Translations under genes and position numbers: made by a program
Part shown: one piece after another, positions 8,358 to 15,947 of the stretch
How positions within the stretch are numbered: position 1 is the stretch's first letter
How the letters are laid out: every line of letters begins with the position of its first letter
The notes under the pieces: generated by a model
Databases searched by the model: none
What the model was told of the DNA's origin: nothing
Seen by the model: only the letters and a program-made list of their open reading frames with translations
Assembly: GCF_009865385.1 (NCBI RefSeq)
Contig: NZ_WWJT01000746.1
Coordinates: 1-32,770, forward strand
Direction: 5' to 3'
DNA length: 32,770 bases
Source: Streptomyces sp. SID486
Lineage (GTDB): Bacteria; Actinomycetota; Actinomycetes; Streptomycetales; Streptomycetaceae

Positions 8358-9788
8358 ATGCCGTCCCCAGTCTCCGCGGACCGCCCAGCCGCCCAGCCGC
8401 CCGGGCGCGGCTCGGTCGAAGCGCTGATAACGCAGGCGCGGCGGCTCAAGGGTGACGTGGACGCGGTACGGCGGGACACCCGGAGCGGCGGTTCGGACCC
8501 CCAGGAGCGCTGGCAGCGAGCCCTGTACGACCTGGCCCTGCACCAACTGGACGACATCGACGCGCACTTGGCCCAGCTGCGGGACGGCCCGCCCCCCGCT
8601 CCGGCCCCCTGCGCCGCACCTCCCGCCGGCCGGACCGGACCGGCTGCCGCTCCGGGCGGTTCGCTGCTCAGCCGCGTCGGCAGCGCCGAGTGGCACCTGC
8701 TGACGGACGAGGCCACCTGGTCCGCGGAGCTTTACCAGATCCTCGGCCTCGACCCGGCCGGCCCCGCCCTCACCCTGGACGAACTTCCCGGCCTGGTGCT
8801 GGAGGAGGACCGGCCCAGGCTCACCGCGATGGTGACGGACTGCCTGGTCGACGCCAGGCCGATCGACGGCGAGTTCCGCGTCGTACGACCCGACGGCACC
8901 ACGCGGACCGTGCACATGATGGGCGAACCCGTACTCGGCGCCGACGGCGGCACGGCCTCCATGTGGGCCGTCGTGCGCGACGTCAGCGAACTGCGCCGCT
9001 GCCGGCGGACGGTGCACGAGACCCGTGACTCGCTGCACCGGCACCGCCGGCAGGAGGAGACCGAGCACCGGATCGCGGCAGAGCTGCAGGAAGCCGTGCT
9101 ACCGCCATGGCGGGGATCCCCGCGGCTCCCGCACCGGGGACCGGCCGCCCTGGACCTGGCGGCCCACCGGCTCCCGGCCGCGAACGCCCCCGTCCTCAGC
9201 GGGGACTGGTACGACGCGCTGGACCTCTCCGACGGCCACACCCTGCTCAGCGTGGGCGACCTCACCGGGCAGGGCGTGGCCGTGACCTCCGGCATGGCCA
9301 TGCTGCTCGGCGCCCTCCGTGGCATGGCGATGACCGGAACGGAGCCCGGTCAGCTGCTCACCCTGCTCAACCAGTTGCTCGACACCACCGTGCAGCCGGC
9401 CCTCGGCAGCGCGGTCTGCTGCCGCTACCGGCCCGAGAGCCGCACCCTGGTGTGGGCGCAGGCGGGACACCCCGCCCCGCTGCTGTACCGCGACGGGACG
9501 GGGTGCACGCTGAACACACCGGACGGCGTCCTGCTCGGCGCTTCCTCGGGCGCCGTCTACGGGCAGTCCGTCGTCACCCTGCGACCGGGCGACCTTCTCC
9601 TTCTGCACACCGACGGCCTCCTGTCGGGCCACGGCAGGACGGCGGCCGTGGACCGGCTGCTCGGCCTCGCCCCCCGGCTCGCCGCGGCACGCACCGCGCA
9701 GGACGGTGTGCGCACGGTCGTCGAGGAGTTCGGCGGAACCGGACGCGAGGACGACGCTTGTGTACTCGTCGCCAAGGTCAGTGCATGA
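8358..9788 (+). CDS. PAS-domain SpoIIE/PP2C-type phosphatase
   Basis: A 476-residue soluble signalling phosphatase. An N-terminal helical segment (about 15-80, including ALYDLALHQLDDIDAHLAQL) is followed by a Pro/Ala-rich linker, a PAS-like sensor fold (about 105-215, ending WAVVRDVSEL), a short coiled stretch rich in Arg/Glu, and the SpoIIE domain (about 235-476). Metal-binding motifs are present: GDWYD near 281-285, VGDLTGQG, AGHPAPLLY, LLLHTDGL and REDDACVLV. Such enzymes usually dephosphorylate anti-anti-sigma factors, but no anti-sigma kinase or STAS partner is in the window. The frame is open further upstream; the ATG at the SPVSADR segment was preferred because of a CGGAGT site and the loss of family-like sequence before it. 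The gene ends inside a 26-base repeat array and converges on the NsdA-like gene. Confidence 0.85.
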   Translation: MPSPVSADRPAAQPPGRGSVEALITQARRLKGDVDAVRRDTRSGGSDPQERWQRALYDLALHQLDDIDAHLAQLRDGPPPAPAPCAAPPAGRTGPAAAPGGSLLSRVGSAEWHLLTDEATWSAELYQILGLDPAGPALTLDELPGLVLEEDRPRLTAMVTDCLVDARPIDGEFRVVRPDGTTRTVHMMGEPVLGADGGTASMWAVVRDVSELRRCRRTVHETRDSLHRHRRQEETEHRIAAELQEAVLPPWRGSPRLPHRGPAALDLAAHRLPAANAPVLSGDWYDALDLSDGHTLLSVGDLTGQGVAVTSGMAMLLGALRGMAMTGTEPGQLLTLLNQLLDTTVQPALGSAVCCRYRPESRTLVWAQAGHPAPLLYRDGTGCTLNTPDGVLLGASSGAVYGQSVVTLRPGDLLLLHTDGLLSGHGRTAAVDRLLGLAPRLAAARTAQDGVRTVVEEFGGTGREDDACVLVAKVSA

Positions 9789-10034
9789 ACCGACCGGCGG
9801 ACGGCAGCACGAACCGGCCTACCGCGGCGGGTGCCACCACCGGCCAGCCTATGTCGACGCATGCCTGGCCTGCCGAGGTCGACGCATGAACCGACCGGCT
9901 GAGGACGGCCCATGAGCTGATTCGCAGGTGTCGGCGCATGAGCTGATTCGTGGGAGCCGGCCCATGAGCTGATTCGCGGGTGTCGGCGGATGAGCTGATT
10001 CGCGGGTGCCGTGGCACGAGCTGGCGTGCCGTGG
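9784..10034. repeat. 26-bp tandem repeat array at SpoIIE stop
   Basis: About nine copies of a 24-26 base unit run without a gap from the last codon of the phosphatase. The four best, at 9911-9936, 9937-9962, 9963-9988 and 9989-10014, share the core ATGAGCTGATTCG; earlier copies (9784-9807, 9808-9833, 9834-9859, 9860-9884, 9885-9910) are more diverged and start CATGAACCGACCGG or similar; a partial copy starts at 10015. The first unit contains the phosphatase stop codon, and most later units repeat ATGA. It occupies nearly all of the space between two convergent genes. Confidence 0.88.
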
Positions 10035-10078
10035 CCGTTCGGGATCCGACCCGTCGGGCCGGATGGTGCGCCGGCCGC

Positions 10079-11575
10079 CTACGCCTGCGCGTCCATGCCG
10101 TCCCCCTTGGCCCTCGGCTTGGGCAGGACGAGCTTGATCTCCTCGCGCAGCTGATGGATCTTCGGGTAGCCGGCGTACTCGGCGGTCAGCCGGTACATCT
10201 GCCGCAGCCGGTCCCAGGTCCGGCGGGAGGAGTTCGAGCCCATCGACATCAGCGCCAGCCGTGCGTAGCGGTCGGCCTGTTCGGGGTCGTCGGCGATGAA
10301 GCAGGCCGAGGCCATGGAGAGATGGTCGAAGATCTTCGACCGCTCCCGCCCGTCGATGCGCAGGGCGAGCGCCTTCTCCGCGTAGTACTGGGCGTGCGCC
10401 GCGGCCCCCGGGTCGAACTCGGCCAGGGTGCGATAGGCGAGCGCCTGCATGCCGTACAGATCCTCGTCCTTGAAGGTCTGCATCCAGTCCGGCTGCTCCA
10501 CGTCCTGCCGGTCGGCGACGAACAGGTCCTCCGCCTGGCCGAGCGTGCGGCGCATCGCCTGGCCCTTGCCCATCGACGCCTGCGCCCAGGCCTCGATGGT
10601 GTGGAACATCGCCTTAGTCCGCGGCTGGAGCCGGTCACCGGAGCCGGACTGGGCGAGCTTCATCAGATCCAGGGCGTCGTCCGGCCGGCCGAGGTGCACC
10701 ATCTGGCGGGCCGCCCGGGACAGGGCCTCACCGGCGCGCGGCCGGTCCCCGCCCTCCCGGGCGGCATGGGCGGCGATGACGAAGTACTTCTGCGCCGTGG
10801 GCTCCAGGCCGACGTCGTGCGACATCCAGCCCGCGAGGACGGCGAGGTTGGCGGCGACGCCCCACAGGCGCCGCTGGAGGTGGGGTGGATGGTGATAGGC
10901 GAGCATGCCGCCCACTTCGTTGAGCTGGCCCACGACCGCCTTGCGCTGGAGCCCGCCGCCACGGGCCGCGTCCCAGGCGCGGAACACCTCGACCGAACGC
11001 TCCAGCTCCTCGATCTCCTGGGACCCGATCGGTGCCGCCTCGTAGCGGTCGAAGCCGGCGGGGTCGGCGTGCAAGGGGTCGTCGAGGACAGGGGCGTCGG
11101 CCTTCAGGGCCGGGTCGGTGTGCAGCCAGTCGTGCATGGCGCTGCTGAGTGTGGATCCCGCGGCGAGCGCGGCACCCGCGCCCACCAAGCCGCGTCGGTT
11201 GAGCATGAGGTCCATTCCCGTGAATTCGGTGAGGACCGCGGCGGTCCGCTCGGGCGCCCACGGCACACCGTCGGGATGTTCCTCGATCCCGTCGCTCTGC
11301 CGTTTCCCCGCACGCCCGTGCCGCACCAGACCGAGGTCCTCGATGGTCACGACACGGCCGAGACGCTCGGTGAACAGAGCCGCCAGCACCCGCGGCACGG
11401 GATCGCGCGGGATCTCTCCCGTGTCGATCCACCGCCGCACCCGGGAGGTGTCGGTCGACAGCTGGGGGTGGCCCATGGCCGCCGCCTGCCGGTTGACCAG
11501 TCTCGCGAGCTCGCCCTTGGACCAGCCGGCCAGGCCGAACAGGTCCGCAAGGCGGGTGTTGGGTTGTCCACTCAC
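10079..11575 (-). CDS. NsdA-like TPR developmental regulator
   Basis: A 498-residue protein closely resembling the Streptomyces NsdA family, whose founding member represses sporulation and antibiotic production. The N-terminus (TRLADLFGLAGWSKGELARLVNRQA... RVRRWIDTGEIPRDPVPRVLAALF) looks like a divergent helix-turn-helix domain. A hydrophobic RRGLVGAGAALAAG stretch near 145-160 follows, then a long helical TPR-like region (about 200-490) with repeated Ala/Leu helices. NsdA-type proteins have several paralogues per genome, and nothing here shows which one this is, so no symbol is given. The start is a GTG that begins the conserved region, preceded by a GGGGG-containing site; the frame extends upstream without family similarity. 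It is divergent from an APH-fold gene, with a symmetric candidate operator midway. Confidence 0.82.
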   Translation of the reverse strand: MSGQPNTRLADLFGLAGWSKGELARLVNRQAAAMGHPQLSTDTSRVRRWIDTGEIPRDPVPRVLAALFTERLGRVVTIEDLGLVRHGRAGKRQSDGIEEHPDGVPWAPERTAAVLTEFTGMDLMLNRRGLVGAGAALAAGSTLSSAMHDWLHTDPALKADAPVLDDPLHADPAGFDRYEAAPIGSQEIEELERSVEVFRAWDAARGGGLQRKAVVGQLNEVGGMLAYHHPPHLQRRLWGVAANLAVLAGWMSHDVGLEPTAQKYFVIAAHAAREGGDRPRAGEALSRAARQMVHLGRPDDALDLMKLAQSGSGDRLQPRTKAMFHTIEAWAQASMGKGQAMRRTLGQAEDLFVADRQDVEQPDWMQTFKDEDLYGMQALAYRTLAEFDPGAAAHAQYYAEKALALRIDGRERSKIFDHLSMASACFIADDPEQADRYARLALMSMGSNSSRRTWDRLRQMYRLTAEYAGYPKIHQLREEIKLVLPKPRAKGDGMDAQA

Positions 11576-11905
11576 GTCAAGCCCCCAGGTTCTCGGCTGA
11601 GTTGACAGTAGCCCGGTGCGGGTTGCCGGGCGACTATTCGCCACGGTTCGCCAGGGTCCGCCAGATGGTGTGCCACCGGCCATCGGGTGTCAGGTAGGAA
11701 CGAGCCACCCCGACCCGGTCGCCAGCTTCATATGGCGGCCCCATAGCGGCATATGACGGGCACATTCCCCAGGGTGTGCCCGGGCGGCCGGGACGGGAGG
11801 GCGCACGCTCCCGGAACCACGCTCGCGGGAACCTCCGCGAGCACGGGTCCGGAACGCGGACGTACAGGCAGGCACAGCAGGCACACGAAGGGATCTGTAT
11901 CTCCC
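11576..11905. promoter_or_regulatory. divergent promoter region, NsdA-like / APH-like
   Basis: This 330-base spacer separates two divergent genes. Besides the central TCATATG dyad (listed separately), it has a small GC hairpin GCCCGG/CCGGGC at 11611-11631 next to the NsdA-like start and a GAAGGGA ribosome-site-like sequence before the kinase-like ATG. I see no convincing open reading frame in it. Confidence 0.45.
11728..11756. promoter_or_regulatory. 29-bp symmetric candidate operator
   Basis: TCATATG at 11728-11734 and CATATGA at 11750-11756 form a perfect 7-base inverted repeat with a 15-base spacer. The same stretch can be read as three direct copies of CATA(T)GGCGGC-like sequence about ten bases apart. 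It sits 153 bases from one divergent start and 150 from the other, and stands out as AT-rich within very GC-rich sequence, which suits a regulator controlling both genes. Confidence 0.5.
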
Positions 11906-13051
11906 ATGTACGCAGCATCGTCCTCCGTGTCCGCCCCGCCCCGCCCGCTGCGCACCCGCCCCGCGGGCGGCGGGCCGTACCTCGACCCCGCGGCGCGGCC
12001 GGGCAGCCCTTTGCTGGGCGCGGGCCGGCCGCGGCGGATCCCGGGGCAGCCCGGGGCCCAACCGCTCAGCGGGCGGCTCGACCTGTCCGGCCCACAGGGC
12101 GCGCAGCTGCGCGCCGCGCTGGCCTCGGTGCACCGGATCTGCCCGGAGTTCGCCCCGGTGCAGGTACTGCGGCGCAGCGGACGGTCCGTCCTCCTGATGG
12201 GGACGACGGGGCGGAGCACGGCCGTCGCCAAGTGCCTGCTGGACCACTCGCCGGCCTGGGTGGAGCGGAGCCGGCAGGAAATAGCCGCATACCGCACGTT
12301 CGTCCGGCACCGGCCGCCGGTCCGGGTGCCGAGGCTGATCGCGGCGGACCCGGACAACTGCACCCTGGTGATCGAGCGGATGCCCGGCCGGACGGCGTCG
12401 TTCCAGCGGCATCCGGCGGAGGCCCCGCCACGTGCGGACATCCGGGCCGCGCTCGGCGCGATCTGCCGGGTGAACGCGTGGCGGCCCCCGGCGGGCACGT
12501 TCGACGTGCCACTGGACTACGCGGGCCGGATCTCCCGGTACCACGAGCTGGGCCTGCTGACCGACCGGGACCTCGGTGACCTGCAGAAGCTGCTGCACGG
12601 CATCGCCCACGAGGTGGGCCGGCAGGGCATGCTCCAGTTCTGCCACGGCGACGCCCTGCTCTCCAACATCCTGCTCTCACCGGCCGGTCCAGCGCTGGTG
12701 GACTGGGAGCACGCGGGCTGGTACCTGCCGGGATACGACCTGGCGACACTGTGGCTGGTCCTCGGGGACGCTCCGATGGCCCGGCGGCAGATCAGCCAGA
12801 TCGCCCAGTCGGCGGGCCCGGCCTCCCGGGACGCCTTCCTGGTGAACCTGATGCTCCTGCTGACCCGGGAGATCCGTACGTACGAGACGGCCGTGCAGCG
12901 TTCGATGCACGACACGGCCCCGGCGGCACCGGGCGCGGCCCACCCCGGTGCTGCGCCGTCCGGCGAGGAACAGCGGCTGCTGCTCCGGCGGCTGCACGAC
13001 GACTGCCAGATGGCCCGCAAGGCCGTCCGCGCGGCGGTCGGCACTCGCTGA
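11906..13051 (+). CDS. APH-fold kinase-like protein
   Basis: A 381-residue protein of the aminoglycoside phosphotransferase/choline kinase-like superfamily. After a Pro/Gly-rich N-terminus (1-60), the small lobe contains [26 protein letters not shown] with a plausible ATP-binding lysine. The catalytic loop is [12 protein letters not shown] (His near 246) and the metal-binding motif is [17 protein letters not shown] (Asp near 266), in place of the more usual DWD or DFG. Phosphotransfer to a small molecule is likely, but the name does not imply drug resistance. The ATG is preceded by GAAGGGA at longer than ideal spacing. It is divergent from the NsdA-like regulator and ends at a very strong terminator, so it is probably transcribed alone. 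Confidence 0.78.
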   Translation: MYAASSSVSAPPRPLRTRPAGGGPYLDPAARPGSPLLGAGRPRRIPGQPGAQPLSGRLDLSGPQGAQLRAALASVHRICPEFAPVQVLRRSGRSVLLMGTTGRSTAVAKCLLDHSPAWVERSRQEIAAYRTFVRHRPPVRVPRLIAADPDNCTLVIERMPGRTASFQRHPAEAPPRADIRAALGAICRVNAWRPPAGTFDVPLDYAGRISRYHELGLLTDRDLGDLQKLLHGIAHEVGRQGMLQFCHGDALLSNILLSPAGPALVDWEHAGWYLPGYDLATLWLVLGDAPMARRQISQIAQSAGPASRDAFLVNLMLLLTREIRTYETAVQRSMHDTAPAAPGAAHPGAAPSGEEQRLLLRRLHDDCQMARKAVRAAVGTR

Positions 13052-13056
13052 CGGGG

Positions 13057-13105
13057 ACGACGGTCCGCGGTGCGCCCTGAGCGGCGGCGCACCGCGGACC
13101 GTCGT
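13057..13105 (+). terminator. 20-bp perfect-stem terminator
   Basis: ACGACGGTCCGCGGTGCGCC at 13057-13076 pairs base for base with 13086-13105 around a 9-base loop. It begins five bases after the stop codon of the APH-fold gene. No T-run follows, which is normal for Streptomyces terminators. Because the stem is symmetric it would also block transcription from the right. Confidence 0.88.
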
Positions 13106-13401
13106 GTCCGGGCCTGTCCGGTTCAGGGGCCGGCCGGGGAGGGTGAGCGTGGCGGCCGCTCCGGCGCGTCGGCCACGTCGGCGTCCACCGTTGCGCCGGG
13201 TGTCCCGGCCGGGCCACTGGTGTATGCCAGTGACGCCCCGCAGGCCCGCGGACCGCCGTCCCGAAACTCGCCGGAAACCCTCTGTGACGTGGTAAATCCC
13301 TTCCGCGACGGCATTATTGACGGATCGTCGGCAAGCCGGTACCACTGACCAAGCTCGGCGCCGCGCGCCCCGCCACGCTCCGCCCGTCACAGGAGGCCGC
13401 A
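13106..13401 (+). promoter_or_regulatory. upstream region of secreted amidase
   Basis: Non-coding leader between the terminator and the amidase gene. An AT-richer patch at about 13280-13325 (containing GGTAAATCCC and CATTATTGACGG) is the likeliest promoter zone. AGGAGG at 13391-13396 is the ribosome site that decides the TTG start. I looked for a cyclic di-AMP-type riboswitch, because cell-wall hydrolase genes often have one, and could not recognise it. Confidence 0.4.
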
Positions 13402-15372
13402 TTGCGAGGATCCGCCACCGACCCCACGTCCACACCCGGCCCCAGACGCCTGCGGCGGAGTGCCGTCCCGCTCGCCTCCGCGGCCCTGCTGCTGCCGTTG
13501 TTCGGCGCGACCCCGGCCCACACCGCCACGGCCCCACCAGCGGACCAGCTGCAGCACGCGTTCGCCACCGCGGCGGCCGACTACCACGTTCCGGAGAGCG
13601 TCCTGCTGGCCGTCTCCTACCTTCAGTCCCGGTGGGACCGGCACGGCGGGGCGCCGAGCGTGACCGGCGGCTACGGCCCGATGCACCTCACCGACGCGCG
13701 CACCGCCCTCGCCACCGCGGAGCACTTCGCCGAGGGGACGGAGGACGCCCGGGGCGACACCGCCCGTGCCGCACCGCACCCGGCCCCGCTGCCCCCGGCC
13801 GGCTCGGCGGTCCCGGCCCGCCTGAGGACCCTGCCGGAGGCAGCGGAGCTGACGGGCCTCGCGGCCGGTGAACTCCGCACGGACCCGGCGGCGAACGTGG
13901 CCGGCGGCGCCGCCCTGCTCGCCGCCGCCCAGAAGCGGCTGGGCGAGCCGCTGAGCGCCGATCCGGCCGACTGGTACGGCGCGGTCGCCCGGTTCTCCGG
14001 CGCCGACGACACGGCGACCGCCGCCGCGTACGCCGACGACGTGTACGACGTACTGCGCACGGGCGAGCGGCGCGTCACGGACGACGGCCAGCTGGTGACC
14101 CTGGCGGCCCGGCCGCGGCTGACCGCCGACACCACCCAGCTCGAGCGGGCCGGTCTGCGCACGCTGCCCACGGACGGCACCGAGTGCCCGAGGTCGGTGT
14201 CCTGCGAGTCGGTTCCGGCGGCCTACGCCGAGTTCGGGGACGACGACTACGGCAACCACGACCTCGGCGACCGGCCCGCGTCCCAGCGCATCAAGTACAT
14301 CGTCATCCACGACACGGAGGGCACCTGGGACGGGGTGCTGAATCTGGTCCAGGACCCCACCTACGTGTCCTGGAACTACACGATCCGCTCGACCGACGGT
14401 CTGATCGCCCAGCACGTCAAGGCGAAGGACGTGGCCTGGCACGCCGGCAACTGGGACGTCAACGCACGCTCCATCGGCATCGAGCACGAGGGTTTCCTCG
14501 CCGCCCCGGACGCCTGGTACACGGAGGCGATGTACCGCTCCTCGGCGCGGCTCGTGAGGTACCTGGCCGGGAAGTACGGCATCCCGCTGGACCGGCAGCA
14601 CGTCCTGGGCCACGACAACGTGCCCGGGCCGACCGCCTCCACCATCCCGGGGATGCACACGGACCCCGGGCCGTACTGGGACTGGCGGCACTACTTCCGG
14701 CTCCTGGGCCACCCGTTCCGGAGCACGGGCGGCAGGCACGCCGCACTGGTGACGATCCTGCCGGACTACGCCGCGAACCGGCCCGTGTACACCGGCTGCA
14801 CCACGCCGGGCGACCCTTGCGCGGCGCACGGCTCCAGCGAGGTCCGGCTGTACACGGATCACGACGTGACCGCCCCGCTGATCAAGGACATCGGCCTGAA
14901 GAAGGACCCGACCGACGGGGTGAACGATCTGTCCTCGCGGGTCTCCACCGGTCAGCAGTTCGCGGTGGCCGACCGCTGGGGCGACTGGACCGCCATCTGG
15001 TACCTGGGGCAGAAGGCATGGTTCCACGACCCCCGCAGTGAGCCGTCCGCCGTGCCGGCGAAGGGCTTCGTGGTGTCCCCGAGGGACGGTCTGCCGAGCG
15101 TCCCGGTGTACGGCCGCGCCTACCCGGAGAAGGACGCCTATCCGGCGGACGTACCTGTCCAGTCCGTGGTGCCGCTGCCCTACACGATCCCTGCGGGGCA
15201 GCGGTACGTGGCCGGTGACGTGATGCCGGGCGAGTACTACTACGCGGTCACCTTCACCCCCGACTCGCACCGGGTCGTGGTGGGCAAGGACCTGTACTAC
15301 GAGATCCAGTACGGCCACCGGGTCGCGTTCGTCCGGGCCGCGGACGTGACGCTCAGCCGCCCGGCCCGCTAG
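13402..15372 (+). CDS. secreted N-acetylmuramoyl-L-alanine amidase
   Basis: A 656-residue exported peptidoglycan hydrolase that would cut the bond between muramic acid and the stem peptide. A Sec-type signal (RRLRRSAVPLASAALLLPLFG, cleavage near 40-44) leads into a lysozyme-like segment (about 47-100, VPESVLLAVSYLQSRW), a low-complexity linker, and an Amidase_2 domain (about 290-435) with IVIHDTEG (zinc His), SIGIEHEGF and HTDPGPYWDW (second zinc His). The final 200 residues contain beta-rich SH3-like sequence (TGCTTPGDPC, DRWGDWTAIWYLGQKAWFHD). The TTG start is chosen because AGGAGG lies five bases upstream and it begins the signal peptide; no ATG or GTG fits better. The convergent neighbour ends 19 bases away. 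Confidence 0.88.
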   Translation: MRGSATDPTSTPGPRRLRRSAVPLASAALLLPLFGATPAHTATAPPADQLQHAFATAAADYHVPESVLLAVSYLQSRWDRHGGAPSVTGGYGPMHLTDARTALATAEHFAEGTEDARGDTARAAPHPAPLPPAGSAVPARLRTLPEAAELTGLAAGELRTDPAANVAGGAALLAAAQKRLGEPLSADPADWYGAVARFSGADDTATAAAYADDVYDVLRTGERRVTDDGQLVTLAARPRLTADTTQLERAGLRTLPTDGTECPRSVSCESVPAAYAEFGDDDYGNHDLGDRPASQRIKYIVIHDTEGTWDGVLNLVQDPTYVSWNYTIRSTDGLIAQHVKAKDVAWHAGNWDVNARSIGIEHEGFLAAPDAWYTEAMYRSSARLVRYLAGKYGIPLDRQHVLGHDNVPGPTASTIPGMHTDPGPYWDWRHYFRLLGHPFRSTGGRHAALVTILPDYAANRPVYTGCTTPGDPCAAHGSSEVRLYTDHDVTAPLIKDIGLKKDPTDGVNDLSSRVSTGQQFAVADRWGDWTAIWYLGQKAWFHDPRSEPSAVPAKGFVVSPRDGLPSVPVYGRAYPEKDAYPADVPVQSVVPLPYTIPAGQRYVAGDVMPGEYYYAVTFTPDSHRVVVGKDLYYEIQYGHRVAFVRAADVTLSRPAR

Positions 15373-15391
15373 CGGCGGCCGCCCGACCGCC

Positions 15392-15889
15392 TCAGCCCTG
15401 CTGGAAAAGCTCCGCCGGGAGCGGCTTCAGCAGGGCGTACAGGTCGTCGGTGATGGGGCGGTCCCAGGCGGCGATGGTGACGAGGACGCCGTCGCTGCGG
15501 TCGAACTGGACGCAGGAGATCCGGCTCTCGGAGAGCTTCAGCCGTCGCACGATGAGGAGGTTGTCGCCCTGGAGCACCGGAGTGTCCTCGGTGCCGACGA
15601 CGGTGATCTCCTCGTCGTTCTCCAGCGCGAGGAGGAGCTGGCCCACCTCGAAGGGGATCTCCCCTTCGGTGACCTCGCGGGCCGGGGAACCCGCCGGGAG
15701 GTTGCCGATGATCATGGCGGGGCCGCGTCCGCCGAACAGGTCGTAGCGCAGGAAGACACCCTGGCACGTGCCGTCGGGGGCGGGCAGCAGGCCCGCGCCG
15801 AGGTTGCCCGGCCAGTCGCCCGGGTCCATGGCCAGCACGTCGAAGTCGGGTCCGGCAGGGGTCGCGCTGCGGCGGCGGAGGAACGACAT
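15392..15889 (-). CDS. conserved hypothetical protein
   Basis: I do not recognise a named family. The 165-residue product is acidic and soluble, with no signal peptide or membrane segment. It looks like a compact alpha/beta protein: GVFLRYDLFGG, GPAMIIGNLPAG, a short acidic segment LALENDEEITVVG, then ISCVQFDRSDGVLVTIAAWDRPITDDLYALLKPLPAELF. Codon use matches its neighbours and strong third-position GC supports real coding. It may be co-transcribed after the tannase-like gene, which ends 58 bases upstream on the same strand. Confidence 0.7.
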   Translation of the reverse strand: MSFLRRRSATPAGPDFDVLAMDPGDWPGNLGAGLLPAPDGTCQGVFLRYDLFGGRGPAMIIGNLPAGSPAREVTEGEIPFEVGQLLLALENDEEITVVGTEDTPVLQGDNLLIVRRLKLSESRISCVQFDRSDGVLVTIAAWDRPITDDLYALLKPLPAELFQQG

Positions 15890-15947
15890 GCGGCCATGGT
15901 ACGTGTCCGTGCTCCGGCGGGTGCTCCGTGGGCGCCCGGGAGATCGT

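Noticed and set aside
9784..10034. Small coding genes within the 26-bp array (many ATG and TGA)
   Set aside because: Each unit carries a TGA close to its ATG, and unit length is not a multiple of three; open frames through it are chance.
11906..13051. Aminoglycoside resistance gene
   Set aside because: Only the general kinase fold is visible; nothing in the sequence or context supports antibiotic phosphorylation.
13280..13401. Possible cyclic di-AMP riboswitch in the amidase leader
   Set aside because: The AT-richer patch is there, but I could not find the conserved helices or motifs of that riboswitch class.
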